The position numbers and the translations under genes are program-made. 64,000 bases of DNA, from positions 806,001 to 870,000 of the forward strand of contig JADCRD010000001.1 in assembly GCA_014946745.1 (NCBI GenBank), given 5' to 3'. How positions within the stretch are numbered: position 1 is the stretch's first letter; every line of letters starts with the position of its first letter. This document shows positions 36,724-45,282 of the stretch, piece by piece. The DNA comes from Lysobacterales bacterium (GTDB lineage Bacteria; Pseudomonadota; Gammaproteobacteria; Xanthomonadales; Xanthomonadaceae). Below the pieces are notes generated by a model. The model was not told the DNA's origin and ran no database searches. It saw nothing but the letters and a program-made list of their open reading frames with translations.

Positions 36724-38853
36724 CTACTCGAAGCCATTGCCGAAGATGCCCGGGCTGCGCTCGTAGAACACATTGCCCACCAGCCGTCGCGACGCGAAGA
36801 AACTGCCGCCGGTGGTGAAAGGCGCACCCCTTGCTTCGCCGGTGGTGAGCTGCAGGCCGCCCGCGCTGTAGGTGCTGGCTGCACTGCTGCCGCTGCCGAT
36901 GTAGCTGGGCGTCACATCGACAAAGACCAGAGCCAGCCCAACGGTCTGGCCCGCGAGCATGGGCAGATCAGGAATCGCGATCGGCAGCGACAGCCGCCCG
37001 CTGGCAGCCTGCCGGCCGGTGACCGTGGCGTGCAGCGTCCAGCCCGCGCTGCTGCTGCTTGGCCCGGTCGTGACGCTGCCGCCCAGGGTGCTGCCGTTGC
37101 GACGGTAGACCTGCAGCTGGAAGTTGGCGTTGGGAGAGGCTTGGGTGGCGGTGTTGAGGCCGGATACCACGAGGTCGCTCTGCGCATGCAGATCCATGAA
37201 CAGACCGAAGCCCGGACTGCCGCCGTTGTCAGCGGGACCGGGAGATGCGCTCAGACGCTCACCGCGCGGACGCCAGCGCAGCGATCCGATCAGGGCGCGC
37301 GAGCCGAACACGGCGCTCGTGGCGGTGAAGGGCGTGGTCATCGCCTGGCCGGTGACCAGGGTGAGGCCGGGGCTCGCATAGGTCTCTTGCGGGGGCGAGC
37401 CGCTGCCGAAGTAGCGAGGGCCCGCACCGAGGAAGCGCAGACCCACGCCGAGGGTCTGGCCGGGGCTCACCTGCAGATCGGGCAGGGTGATCGGCAGCGA
37501 GACTTCGCCCGGCCCCTGACGTGCGTTGACCGTGCCGCGCAGCGTCCATCCGCTGCTGGAGGTCGCGGGCCCACTGCCGAGGCTGTTGCCCAGCGCCGTC
37601 CCGCTGCGGGTATACACCTCGATCTGAAAGCTTCCGATGCCCGGCGTATCGCTGGCGATGGTCAAGCCGTTCACCACGGCGCCCGTGCTCGATGACAGGT
37701 CGAAGAACAGGCCTGAAGTGGGCGCGCCGCTGTTGTTGCTAGGCCCCGGGTGGGCCGGCAGCACGGCGTCATCGAGGCGGTACTGCAGGCTGCCAATCAG
37801 GGCGCGCGAACTGAAGTAGTTGCCCACGGCGGTGAACGGGGCGGTGCGCGCTTCGCCCGTGCGCAGGCTCAGGTCGAGGTTGCTGTAGGTTTCCAGCGGC
37901 GGCGTGGCGAGGCCGAAGTACCGTGGCCCTATGTCGATGAACTCGATGGCGACACCCAGCACCTGGCCGGCGGCCACGCGCACTTCGGGAATGGTGATCG
38001 GCAGCGAGACCTCGCCGCTGCTGCCCTGTGTGGCGGTGACGGTGCCGAGCACCGTCCACCCGGCCTGCGAGCTTCCCGGGCCGCTGCCGACGGGGCCGCC
38101 CAGCGCGGAGCCCGCACGCGTCCGGATCCGGAGGTTGAAGTTCGCGCCCGGCAGGGCTTCAGAGGCGGTGGTAAGGCCAGTCAGCACCACCCCCGTGCTG
38201 GCCTCGACATCAAAGAAAATCGCGGCGCCGGGCGCCGCAGCGTTGTTGGAGGGGCCGGGGTTGGTCGCCAACACCGCATCGCCGCTGCGGTAGAGGATGG
38301 AGCCCACCATTGCACGCGAAGAGAACAGACTGCCGCCGCTGGTGAAGGGGATCGAGCGCGCTTCGCCGGTGCGCAGGATCAGGTTGGCATTGCTGTAGGT
38401 CGAGATCGGGGGCGCGCCCGTGCCGACGTAGGCAGGGAATCTGTCGATGAACTCGACGGCGACGCCGACCACCTCGCCGGGTGAGATCGGAATATCGGGC
38501 AGCCCGATGGGCAGCGAGACGCTGGCTGTCCCCTGGGTCGACGAAAAGGTGCCAAGCAGACGCCAGCCTGCGCTCGAAGCGCCGGGCCCGGTGGCGAGCG
38601 TGCCGCCCAGCGCGGTGCCGGAGCGGATGCTGACCCGGACGGTGACGGTCTCGCCTGCGGCCGCATCGACCGCGGTGGTGAACCCGGTCACCACCACCGG
38701 CGTCTGCGCCTGGAGGTCGAAGAACATCGCGCTGCCAATGCCGCCGCCGTTGTCGGTGGGCCCGGGATGTGCAAGCAGAACGGCCTGCGCATGCAGGCTC
38801 TGCGAGACGCACAGGCACAGCAGCATGCCCAACAGGGTGTTCCAGAGTCGCAT
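36724..38853 (-). CDS. Secreted four-repeat protein with DGFE tail
   Basis: A 709-residue exported protein with a signal peptide (WNTLLGMLLCLCVSQSLHA). The mature part is four tandem repeats of about 170 residues. Each starts with HPGPTDNGG- or NPGPSNNAA-like sequence and FFDL, includes GTALGG...SSAGW, VSLPI and PDI...PG, and closes with TYSNANLILRTGEAR-like sequence and a FxSRALIGSLRYR-like ending. The protein ends SPGIFGNGFE, one of five such tails in the window. No catalytic motif is visible; a structural or adhesive surface role is possible. Repeat family not recognised. Confidence 0.85.
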   Translation of the reverse strand: MRLWNTLLGMLLCLCVSQSLHAQAVLLAHPGPTDNGGGIGSAMFFDLQAQTPVVVTGFTTAVDAAAGETVTVRVSIRSGTALGGTLATGPGASSAGWRLLGTFSSTQGTASVSLPIGLPDIPISPGEVVGVAVEFIDRFPAYVGTGAPPISTYSNANLILRTGEARSIPFTSGGSLFSSRAMVGSILYRSGDAVLATNPGPSNNAAAPGAAIFFDVEASTGVVLTGLTTASEALPGANFNLRIRTRAGSALGGPVGSGPGSSQAGWTVLGTVTATQGSSGEVSLPITIPEVRVAAGQVLGVAIEFIDIGPRYFGLATPPLETYSNLDLSLRTGEARTAPFTAVGNYFSSRALIGSLQYRLDDAVLPAHPGPSNNSGAPTSGLFFDLSSSTGAVVNGLTIASDTPGIGSFQIEVYTRSGTALGNSLGSGPATSSSGWTLRGTVNARQGPGEVSLPITLPDLQVSPGQTLGVGLRFLGAGPRYFGSGSPPQETYASPGLTLVTGQAMTTPFTATSAVFGSRALIGSLRWRPRGERLSASPGPADNGGSPGFGLFMDLHAQSDLVVSGLNTATQASPNANFQLQVYRRNGSTLGGSVTTGPSSSSAGWTLHATVTGRQAASGRLSLPIAIPDLPMLAGQTVGLALVFVDVTPSYIGSGSSAASTYSAGGLQLTTGEARGAPFTTGGSFFASRRLVGNVFYERSPGIFGNGFE

Positions 38854-39317
38854 CGGTGTGTCCTTGTCGAAGGGGTGAGGGCGATGGCGCTGCGTCTGTG
38901 GTGTGGGGCCTTCCGCTCTTTCGGGCGTGGGCTAGCGTCCGCCTCGCCGTCGCGGCTGGCAAGCCCGCAGCGGCACAGGGTCCATCGCCTGCAGTGCTTG
39001 CAGCGACGATGGGCCGACCCGCCCGGAGCCCCAAGCCCCGCGTGAGCCGATCCTTGGCCCGCACAGCAGAGGCACGTAGCAACGCCTGCGGATCCGCCAT
39101 CCGGCGCCATCGCCGCGCTTGCCCGAGCAGAGGCCGGGTGCTGTCATGCGTCGAACGCTCGCCCGCATCGCGTGCGTCGAGCGGGGGACGGGCGGTGTGC
39201 CGAACTTATCGAGGCTTGCGCTGTCGGGGTTCGCCCATCCGGCGCGTAACCCGAGCCGCTCCCCGCTGCGCGACCGACCTGCGCGCGCGGCGACCATCGA
39301 AACCACGAGGACAAGCC
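38854..39317. other. Divergent intergenic region, no gene recognised
   Basis: About 460 bp between two divergent exported-protein genes. Open frames that cross it are in the shadow of neighbouring genes and lack starts with ribosome-binding sites. No repeat family, RNA or clear promoter was recognised. Confidence 0.35.
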
Positions 39318-39851
39318 ATGCTGAATCGAATCGCCCTGCTCGCCCTGTCAGCCCTTGCACTGTCCGCCTGCAGCGGCGACTCAGCAGACGCCCCGCAGGC
39401 CGCACAGTCCTCCGCACCGTCCGCGCTCGCCACCCCGGCGGCCGATGTCGACTGCGCCGTTCACTACAGCGAGGTGCGCGACGGCATCCTCGGTGCCCTG
39501 CGTGGCTCCGAAGTGCTGCCCCTCGTCAGCGTTGTGACCACCCACTCCGAGGGCGTGATGAGCGCGCCGACGCCTGGCACGGCGCTCGCGCAGCTCAACT
39601 GCAATTCGGAAAGCCGAAACTTCAGGGCGCAGCGGGCGCCGAGCGCTGGCGCGGGCTGGACCCTCGCCCCGCAGTGCGATGCCCTGATCCTGCGCCTCGA
39701 CACCGCCTGCCTGAAGCCGCTTGCCCACGCCGGCACGCCATTCAGTGCGGCCTGCAACCTCGCGCTGATGGGCGTCGCCTCGGCCAGCGACGGCCAGCAG
39801 CAGAACATGTCGAACGCGAGCCTGTGCGAATCGGCGATGAGCGGGCTCTGA
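39318..39851 (+). CDS. Hypothetical lipoprotein
   Basis: A 177-residue protein from the ATG at 39318. The signal is a lipobox (ALLALSALALSAC, lipidated Cys19) followed by a short Ser/Ala/Pro-rich linker. The globular part has paired cysteines (DCAVHYSEV, LNCNSESRN, APQCDALI, DTACLKP, SAACNLALMG, SLCESAM) that could form three disulfides. Family and function not recognised. Confidence 0.75.
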   Translation: MLNRIALLALSALALSACSGDSADAPQAAQSSAPSALATPAADVDCAVHYSEVRDGILGALRGSEVLPLVSVVTTHSEGVMSAPTPGTALAQLNCNSESRNFRAQRAPSAGAGWTLAPQCDALILRLDTACLKPLAHAGTPFSAACNLALMGVASASDGQQQNMSNASLCESAMSGL

Positions 39852-39874
39852 GGCTTGGGGCAAGGCTGAAGAAT

Positions 39875-40043
39875 TCAGCGTTGCCGCGCGCCATGGAGGG
39901 CGCGCCCGCGGAGCGAGCACGCGATGCTTGATCCAGCGTGACCGAGCGAAGCGAAGGCGTCTCCCGGTAGCGGCCGAACGAGTCCGGACCTGTGCCGGAC
40001 TCGCGACCACGGATCAAGGCCAGGAGGGACTTGATCCGTGTTG
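39875..40043 (+). repeat. Dispersed intergenic repeat, copy D
   Basis: Homologue of the element at 35702-35844. It has GCTGAAGAATTCAGC at the start, GCGCGCCATGGAGGGCGCGC next, then a hairpin GAGTCCGG / CCGGACTC (39980-40002), then GGATCAAG / CTTGATCC near the end and GATCCGTGTTG. It lies 23 bp after the lipoprotein stop. No gene is supported between it and 40211. Confidence 0.65.
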
Positions 40044-40210
40044 TCTTAGGGTGGCGCGCAGCCTTGAGCCAGCCGCTCCGGCGAAGGCCGCGCGCCGCAT
40101 GCCTGAGCGGGTGGCGGGGCCTTCCGGCCTGCGGCGCAGGCATTGAGCTGCGTCTGTCTATGCGGTGCGCGAACTGACATGCTTCGCGCCTCCGTCTCGG
40201 GACTCTCGCG

Positions 40211-41956
40211 ATGAATATGCAGGCAGGCCGCGGTGGGCTCTGGTTCTCCCTGATTGCGGCTGCGTTGCTCGCCGCTTGCGTATCGACGCCACCGCCCCGG
40301 CAAGCGCCACACGCCCAGGCCGCACCGCGCGAAGCCATGGTCGCTGCGGCCGATCCGCTGGCGGTGGACGCGGGGCTGGAGATGCTTCGCGAGGGCGGCA
40401 GCGCGGTCGATGCCGCGATCGCCGTGGCGCTGACGCTGGGCCTCGTCGAGCCCGAATCCTCGGGCGTCGGCGGTGGCGGCCTGCTCGTGCACTACCGCGC
40501 GAGTGATCGCGCGATCGAGGCCTACGACGGCCGCGAATGGGCGCCGATCGGCGCGCGGCCGGACATGTTCCTGCAGGCTGACGGCCAGCCCATGTCCTTC
40601 GAGATCGCCCAGGCCAGCGGGCTGTCGATCGGCACGCCCAGCCTGGTGGCCATGCTGGCGATGGCGCATGAGGCGCACGGCCGGCTGCCGTGGTCGCGGC
40701 TGATGCAGCCGGCGATCCGGCTGTCCGAAGAGGGTTTCGTGATCGGCCCGCGGCTGGCGCGCAGTCTTCAGACGTATCGCGCCGCGATCGCCGCCGACCC
40801 GCAGGCGCGGGCGATCTATCTCGATGAAACGGGTGAGCCCTGGCCGCAGGGCCATCGCCTGCGAAACCCCGAGTACGCGCGCAGCCTGCGCGCGATCGCC
40901 GAGCAGGGCCCGCGCGCACTCACCCAAGGGCGCATCGCCGACGAGATCATCGCCGCCGCCCAGCGCGAACCGCGCGCCGGCAGCTTGAGCCTGGACGATC
41001 TCGCGGCCCTCGCGCCGCGCCGTCTTGAACCTCTGTGCGCGCACTTCCGCGCGTACCGCGTCTGCTCGGTGCCCTCGCCGAGTTCGGCCAACGCCATGCT
41101 GTCGATCCTCGGCCTGTATGCGCGTGCGCGGCCCACGCCCGACGGCCCGCAGAACATCGACGACTGGGCGGCGTTCGTGTGGGCGAGCCGCTTGTCCTAC
41201 GTCGACCGCGACCACTACATGGCCGACGACCGCTTCGTCGAAGCGCCTACCGCAGCCCTGGTAGCCCCCGACTATCTCGACGCGCGCGCCGCGCTGATCG
41301 ATGTTCGCGGCAGCCGCGATGCGATCCCGATCGGCGCGCCGGCCGGCGAGGCCCTGCGGCAGCGCTGGGGCAGCAACGCGATGCAGGAGAACGGCACCAC
41401 GCATCTCTCCATCGTCGATGCCGAAGGCAATGCGGTCGCGCTCACCGCCACCATCGAATCCGAGTACGGCGCGCAGCGCATGGCCGGCGGCTTCTGGCTC
41501 AACAACCAGCTCACCGACTTCTCCTTCGAGCCGGTCATCGACGGCAAGCCGGTCGCCAACGCCGTCGCCCCGCGCAAGGCGCCGCGCTCGTCGATGTCGC
41601 CGTCGATCGTCACCGATGCCGACGGCAGGCTGGTGCTGGTCACGGGCTCGATGGGCGGCAGCACCATCATCGCCTCGGTCGCCCGCAGCATCATCGGCGT
41701 GCTCGACTGGAAACTCAGCCCGCAGCAGGCCCTGGCCACGCCCGCCCTGTTCGCCCGCCACCGCGCGATCGAAGCCGAACGCGGGCGTCTGCCGACGGCC
41801 ATCCTTGAGGGCCTGCGCCAGCTCGGCTGGAATGTGGTCGAGGCGGATCTCTACAGCGGCACGCACCTGATCCAGGTCACTGCTGATGGCTTGGTCGGTG
41901 GCGCGGATCCGCGGCTGGAGGGCAGGGCGGTGAAGCTGGAGCCCGCGCAGCGCTAG
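40211..41956 (+). CDS. ggt: Gamma-glutamyltransferase, probable lipoprotein
   Basis: Ntn-hydrolase (581 aa) that hydrolyses or transfers the gamma-glutamyl group of glutathione and related peptides in the periplasm. The N-terminal segment WFSLIAAALLAAC is a lipobox (Cys23), so it is probably membrane-tethered. AADPLAVDAGLEMLREGGSAVDAAIA is the classical family start. The autoprocessing site and nucleophile is T396 in ENGTTHLSIVD. The oxyanion/substrate residues lie in GFWLNNQLTDF and in RSSMSPSIV and GSMGGSTI. The large subunit would be residues ~24-395, the small one 396-581. Single gene. Confidence 0.95.
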   Translation: MNMQAGRGGLWFSLIAAALLAACVSTPPPRQAPHAQAAPREAMVAAADPLAVDAGLEMLREGGSAVDAAIAVALTLGLVEPESSGVGGGGLLVHYRASDRAIEAYDGREWAPIGARPDMFLQADGQPMSFEIAQASGLSIGTPSLVAMLAMAHEAHGRLPWSRLMQPAIRLSEEGFVIGPRLARSLQTYRAAIAADPQARAIYLDETGEPWPQGHRLRNPEYARSLRAIAEQGPRALTQGRIADEIIAAAQREPRAGSLSLDDLAALAPRRLEPLCAHFRAYRVCSVPSPSSANAMLSILGLYARARPTPDGPQNIDDWAAFVWASRLSYVDRDHYMADDRFVEAPTAALVAPDYLDARAALIDVRGSRDAIPIGAPAGEALRQRWGSNAMQENGTTHLSIVDAEGNAVALTATIESEYGAQRMAGGFWLNNQLTDFSFEPVIDGKPVANAVAPRKAPRSSMSPSIVTDADGRLVLVTGSMGGSTIIASVARSIIGVLDWKLSPQQALATPALFARHRAIEAERGRLPTAILEGLRQLGWNVVEADLYSGTHLIQVTADGLVGGADPRLEGRAVKLEPAQR

Positions 41957-41979
41957 GCCGCGCTGCGCATCGCTTGGCT

Positions 41980-42207
41980 CCCCTCTCCCCCGGAGGGAGA
42001 GGGGGCGGGGGAGAGGGGGGAACCTTGCCGCACGTGATGCGCGCTTTACACCCAGCCCCCTCGAAGCAATCGGGGAGAAGCGTCGACTGCCGGTGACATC
42101 GAGGCTCTTCTAGGCCAGAGCGAAGCGACGGAAGGTTGGGGGAGAGAGGTGTAGGCCTCGCGACAAGCCCCCCTCTCCCCAACCCCTCTCCCACGAGGGG
42201 AGAGGGG
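41980..42207. repeat. CCCCTCTCCC-type inverted-repeat element, copy 2
   Basis: Starts CCCCTCTCCCCCGGAGGGAG and ends CCCCTCTCCC-acga-GGGGAGAGGGG, like the element at 23350-23518. Between them is AAGCGTCGACTGCCGGTGACATC, a degenerate version of the internal hairpin of copy 1. It follows the ggt stop by 23 bp. The remaining ~155 bp up to the next gene show nothing recognisable. Confidence 0.65.
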
Positions 42208-42362
42208 CTTTGCTCAGAGCACTTGGCGAGGCAACCTGAGAACCTGCGCGCGCGAGCATCGCCTCAGCCGACAGTCTGCAACTCTTGGCGACGCATCGCT
42301 CGCTGGGTGTTGCTGCAGTGCTGTTATCGCCTCGACCTTGTTACAGCGCGGAGCGGCAGCGC

Positions 42363-43220
42363 CTACATCAGCTTCCTGAGCGGAATCGGCCGACCCGGCA
42401 CCCAGATCAAGGCGGGGGCACCCGGCTTCGAGAAGGTGAGCTGAGCGCTGCCAGCGCTTTCGAAGCTGAGCGCGAAAATGCCGACAGGGGCGACATCGGC
42501 CCCTTCGGCAGGCGACAAGTCGCAGTCCGGGTTCGGCGACTGCGCCGTGCAGCCGAAGGGTTGGCCGCTGGCCCGATACACCCTGCCTACGAGCCTCGTT
42601 GGCGTGTCCCAGCGGTCCGCCACCAGCAGATGCCAGCGCGTCTCGCCGCTGGGCGTGAAGTGGAACCAGCCGCCGGTCACCGTGTCCTGCCTGCCCTCGC
42701 GTCGATGCTGCAGCAGCAGCCCCGAACCGGATCGGGCCGGGTCGTACCAGGAGCCGCCGACATCGAACGCGCCGAAGGTGGGTGTTTCCGGGGAGGGCGC
42801 AGCGCTCAGCACCACCAGCTCGTGCTCGCTGATCCAGCCGGCACCGTCGCGCACCACCACGACCTTGATCACGCCGACGTCGTCCTCGTCGAAGCGCGGC
42901 GCTTCCAGCCGAAGCGAGAAGGGCCTCATCGCCGTGGTGCAAACGTGGTCCGGCGGGAGCCGCGACAACCGCAGCACCCACCGTCGGTTCGCTCCCTCCA
43001 GCGCCACAACCTCGGGTACGCAACCGTCGTGCCAAACGCCGCTGTACTCCAGCCCCACGGTTTCGCCCGCACGCAGCACCTGCGGAGTACCCGGCGCGGC
43101 GGAGAGGGAGCGCAACTGGAAACCGCCTGGCTGCTCGGCATGAGACGGGACGGCAGCGAACAGCATCAGCAGCAGCGCGGGCATGAGAAGCCGCAAGGAC
43201 GAAAAAGATCGAATGGACAT
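42363..43220 (-). CDS. Secreted protein with a WYDPxxSGxG motif
   Basis: A 285-residue exported protein with a signal peptide (LRLLMPALLLMLFAAVPSHA). The first ~145 residues are an Ig-like strand-rich region (RAGETVGLEYSGVWHDGCVPE, WVLRLSRLPPDHVC). The second half opens VGGSWYDPARSGSGLLLQ, clearly related to the ISGAWYNPEQSGHG blocks of the paralogues at 3642 and 4905, and contains GGWFHFTPSGETRWHL. Two cysteine pairs may form disulfides. Function unknown. Confidence 0.8.
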   Translation of the reverse strand: MSIRSFSSLRLLMPALLLMLFAAVPSHAEQPGGFQLRSLSAAPGTPQVLRAGETVGLEYSGVWHDGCVPEVVALEGANRRWVLRLSRLPPDHVCTTAMRPFSLRLEAPRFDEDDVGVIKVVVVRDGAGWISEHELVVLSAAPSPETPTFGAFDVGGSWYDPARSGSGLLLQHRREGRQDTVTGGWFHFTPSGETRWHLLVADRWDTPTRLVGRVYRASGQPFGCTAQSPNPDCDLSPAEGADVAPVGIFALSFESAGSAQLTFSKPGAPALIWVPGRPIPLRKLM

Positions 43221-43905
43221 GGCGAGATACTCGTATGGAGGACGAACGCGGCGCCCCTGCGGGCGCCGACCTCGCCATCGTCACCGCAGCGCCACCCGGT
43301 CGTCCAGCTCCAGTGGGTAACGAATGGGTAACGCAGCGTCGCAGGATTCCCGTGGCCTGGCCTGGCCTGGCCGGCCCCGTGGGCGTGCCTCACGAAAGCA
43401 GGGCTTGCCAACGCCAGCGCCAAGGTCCCCAACTGCGAACGGCTCATGGAAGCCTCAGTCCCATAGGGTGGGTCTTGACCCACCGACGCCGCACGCTCGC
43501 CCCTGCCCGCGGCCTCGCCTCACGAAAGCAAGGCTTGCCAACGCCAACCGCCCCAACTGCGAACGGCTCATGGAAGCCTCAGTCCCATAGGGTGGGTCTT
43601 GACCCACCGACGCCGCACGCTCGCCCCTACCCGCGGCCGCGCCTCACGAGTGCAGGGCTCGCCAACGACAGCGCCAACCGCCCCAACTGCGAACCGCTCA
43701 TGGAAGCCTCCGTGCAATCGAACGCCGACCGCGCCGCCTCGCGAAGTGTGTTGCGGCGAGCCGGTCCCTCGGACCTGCACCTCCCGCGGGCTGTGCCGGG
43801 CGCTGAGGCGTGTGCCATCCGCCCGTTCCCGCGGATGCAATGCGGAACCGAGTTCGAACCAAATTCGGTCCAAGTTCAGACGCACCCCATGCGGAGCCCC
43901 TCGCC
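43221..43905. repeat. Tandem 124-130-bp direct repeats with the 22-mer palindrome
   Basis: Of this 685-bp non-coding stretch, 43385-43716 holds two full copies and one partial copy of a 124-130-bp unit, starting near 43385, 43515 and 43639. Each unit has GCCTCACGAAAGCAGGGCT, CCCCAACTGCGAACGGCTCA and TGGAAGCCTC; the first two are followed by the GGGTGGGTCTTGACCCACC palindrome (43463-43484 and 43587-43608), identical to that at 16521. No CRISPR-like short repeat/spacer pattern. 43221-43384 and 43717-43905 show nothing clear beyond the promoter expected for the antitoxin gene. Confidence 0.8.
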
Positions 43906-44187
43906 ATGCGCTTCTCAAGCCAAGTGAAGCCGATCAGCTACCTCAAGGCCAACGCGGCGGAGGTGCTCAGCAAGATCGGCGAAGACCGCGAGCCGCTGGT
44001 GATCACCCGGAACGGCGAAGCCAAGGCCGTGCTGCAGGATGTCGCCAGCTACGAGCAGACCCAGGAAACCCTGGCCCTGCTCAAGTTGCTGGCCTTGGGC
44101 CAGCAGGACATCGAAGCCGGCCGCGCGCGCCCCGCCGCCGAGGTCATCGCCAGGCTGCGCCGCACGGGCGGCGGCAGCGACGACTGA
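43906..44187 (+). CDS. Phd/YefM-family antitoxin
   Basis: A 93-residue antitoxin. MRFSSQVKPISYLKANAAEVLSKIGEDREPLVITRNGEAKAVLQD is the Phd/YefM DNA-binding fold; the C-terminal half (LALLKLLALGQQDIEAGRARPAAEVIARLRR) would wrap the toxin. The ATG at 43906 is taken as start; the stop TGA overlaps the toxin ATG (TGATG). It is expected to autorepress the operon and neutralise the ParE/RelE-like partner, which is frameshifted here. Confidence 0.92.
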   Translation: MRFSSQVKPISYLKANAAEVLSKIGEDREPLVITRNGEAKAVLQDVASYEQTQETLALLKLLALGQQDIEAGRARPAAEVIARLRRTGGGSDD

Positions 44188-44527
44188 TGCCGCGGTCACC
44201 CAAGCGCCACGCGGTGCTGCTGACCCGCGGCGCCGAGAATGATCTGGAAACACTGCATCGCAATCTGGCTGAGTTCGACAGCCCGGTGAGCGCGGACCGC
44301 CTGCTCGATCGACTGATGTCCCTGGTGCAAAGCCTTGAGCAATCGCCCGAACGCGGCAGTCCCCAAAGGAGCTGCTGACGCTGGGCATCAAGGCCTACCG
44401 ACAGGTGCTGTTTAAACCCTGGCGGATGATCTATCGCGTCCAAGGCGGAGCGGCGTATGCGGTGCTGGTCGTGGACTGGCGACGAGATCTGCAGTCTGTG
44501 CTAGCGCAGAAGTTGTTGAGGGCGTAA
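44187..44527 (+). pseudogene. ParE/RelE-family toxin, single-base frameshift
   Basis: It starts at the ATG at 44187, overlapping the antitoxin stop. The first part, KRHAVLLTRGAENDLETLHRNL, is the ParE/RelE N-terminal helix region. After PERGS at a CCCC run (44361-44364) the frame shifts and ends at a TGA. The other frame continues KELLTLGIKAYRQVLFKPWRMIYRV and VVDWRRDLQSVLAQKLLRA, the family C-terminus, to a stop at 44525-44527. One extra C would restore a protein of about 113 aa (ERGSPPKELLTLGI). Either the toxin is inactivated, or the run was misread. Confidence 0.85.
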
Positions 44528-44619
44528 TCGTCAGGCTCCGGCGCTGCGGCGTAGCGCGGGGCGTTAGGTGGCGATGTGGCGAGACAAGACCTGGTGTCGC
44601 TTTCGGGGACGGATGGGGG

Positions 44620-45279
44620 TCATCGGGTCTTCTTGTCCGCGAGATCAACCAGATAGCGGATGAGCACCGGCATCTGGGTGGTCGGGTTGTCCGTGCTGGC
44701 CGCTGCTGCGGCAGCGTTGGCACGATCAGCATTGGCCATCGCGGTGCTGAGACGTGCGCTGGTTGCGTTGAACAAGCCCCTGTTCCCCTTCGCGTAGCTG
44801 GCGTGTGCGGCGATGGCCCTGAGGCGCGGCTCGACATCCGCAAAGCGTGGCAGAGGTGCAGTGGTGTACTCGTAGTGCAGCAACAGCCAGTATTCGAAGC
44901 AGGGAATCGACGTGATGGCCTCGAAGCGCGCGCTCCCTACTCCGATCTTCCCGGAGCGACGGATCAGTGACTTGCCACGAGTGCGATGGATAGCTTGATC
45001 GAAGCTGGGATGGCCGTCACGATCAAATACGCAGAACACCGCGTTGTAATCCGGATCCTTGTCGAACAACTCGATGGCATATTCAACGACGGAAGTGGGC
45101 GCAGATCCGCTGTCTCCCGTGATGGTGACGTTCGCCGTGCTCAGTCGGTGATGCTCGATCAGTTCGCGCAAGTAGTTTGGTTCGGTCTTCTCGCCTTCGC
45201 AGACAATGAGTACTCGATCATACGGTTCGCGCTTGGGGCCGCTTCGGCGCAACTGGCGGTGGCTCTTTGGTTTCGCCAC
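44620..45279 (-). CDS. rloB: RloB/AbiLii-family protein (Toprim-like)
   Basis: A 219-residue partner of the ATPase directly upstream. RVLIVCEGEKTEPNYLREL (E28) is the first Toprim-like motif, and FCVFDRDGH (D86, D88) is the second acidic motif. FEYWLLLHYEYT is also typical of RloB. The RloA-RloB pair corresponds to AbiL-type abortive-infection systems. Such an effector could act as a nuclease once unleashed by the ATPase; this is inferred from the family. The gene starts 3 bp after the ATPase stop. Base composition is visibly less GC-rich than the flanks, consistent with transfer. Confidence 0.88.
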   Translation of the reverse strand: MAKPKSHRQLRRSGPKREPYDRVLIVCEGEKTEPNYLRELIEHHRLSTANVTITGDSGSAPTSVVEYAIELFDKDPDYNAVFCVFDRDGHPSFDQAIHRTRGKSLIRRSGKIGVGSARFEAITSIPCFEYWLLLHYEYTTAPLPRFADVEPRLRAIAAHASYAKGNRGLFNATSARLSTAMANADRANAAAAAASTDNPTTQMPVLIRYLVDLADKKTR

Positions 45280-45282
45280 GGA

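Noticed and set aside
43385-43716. CRISPR array
   Set aside because: Repeats are 124-130 bp and directly adjacent with no unique spacers, and no cas gene is present.
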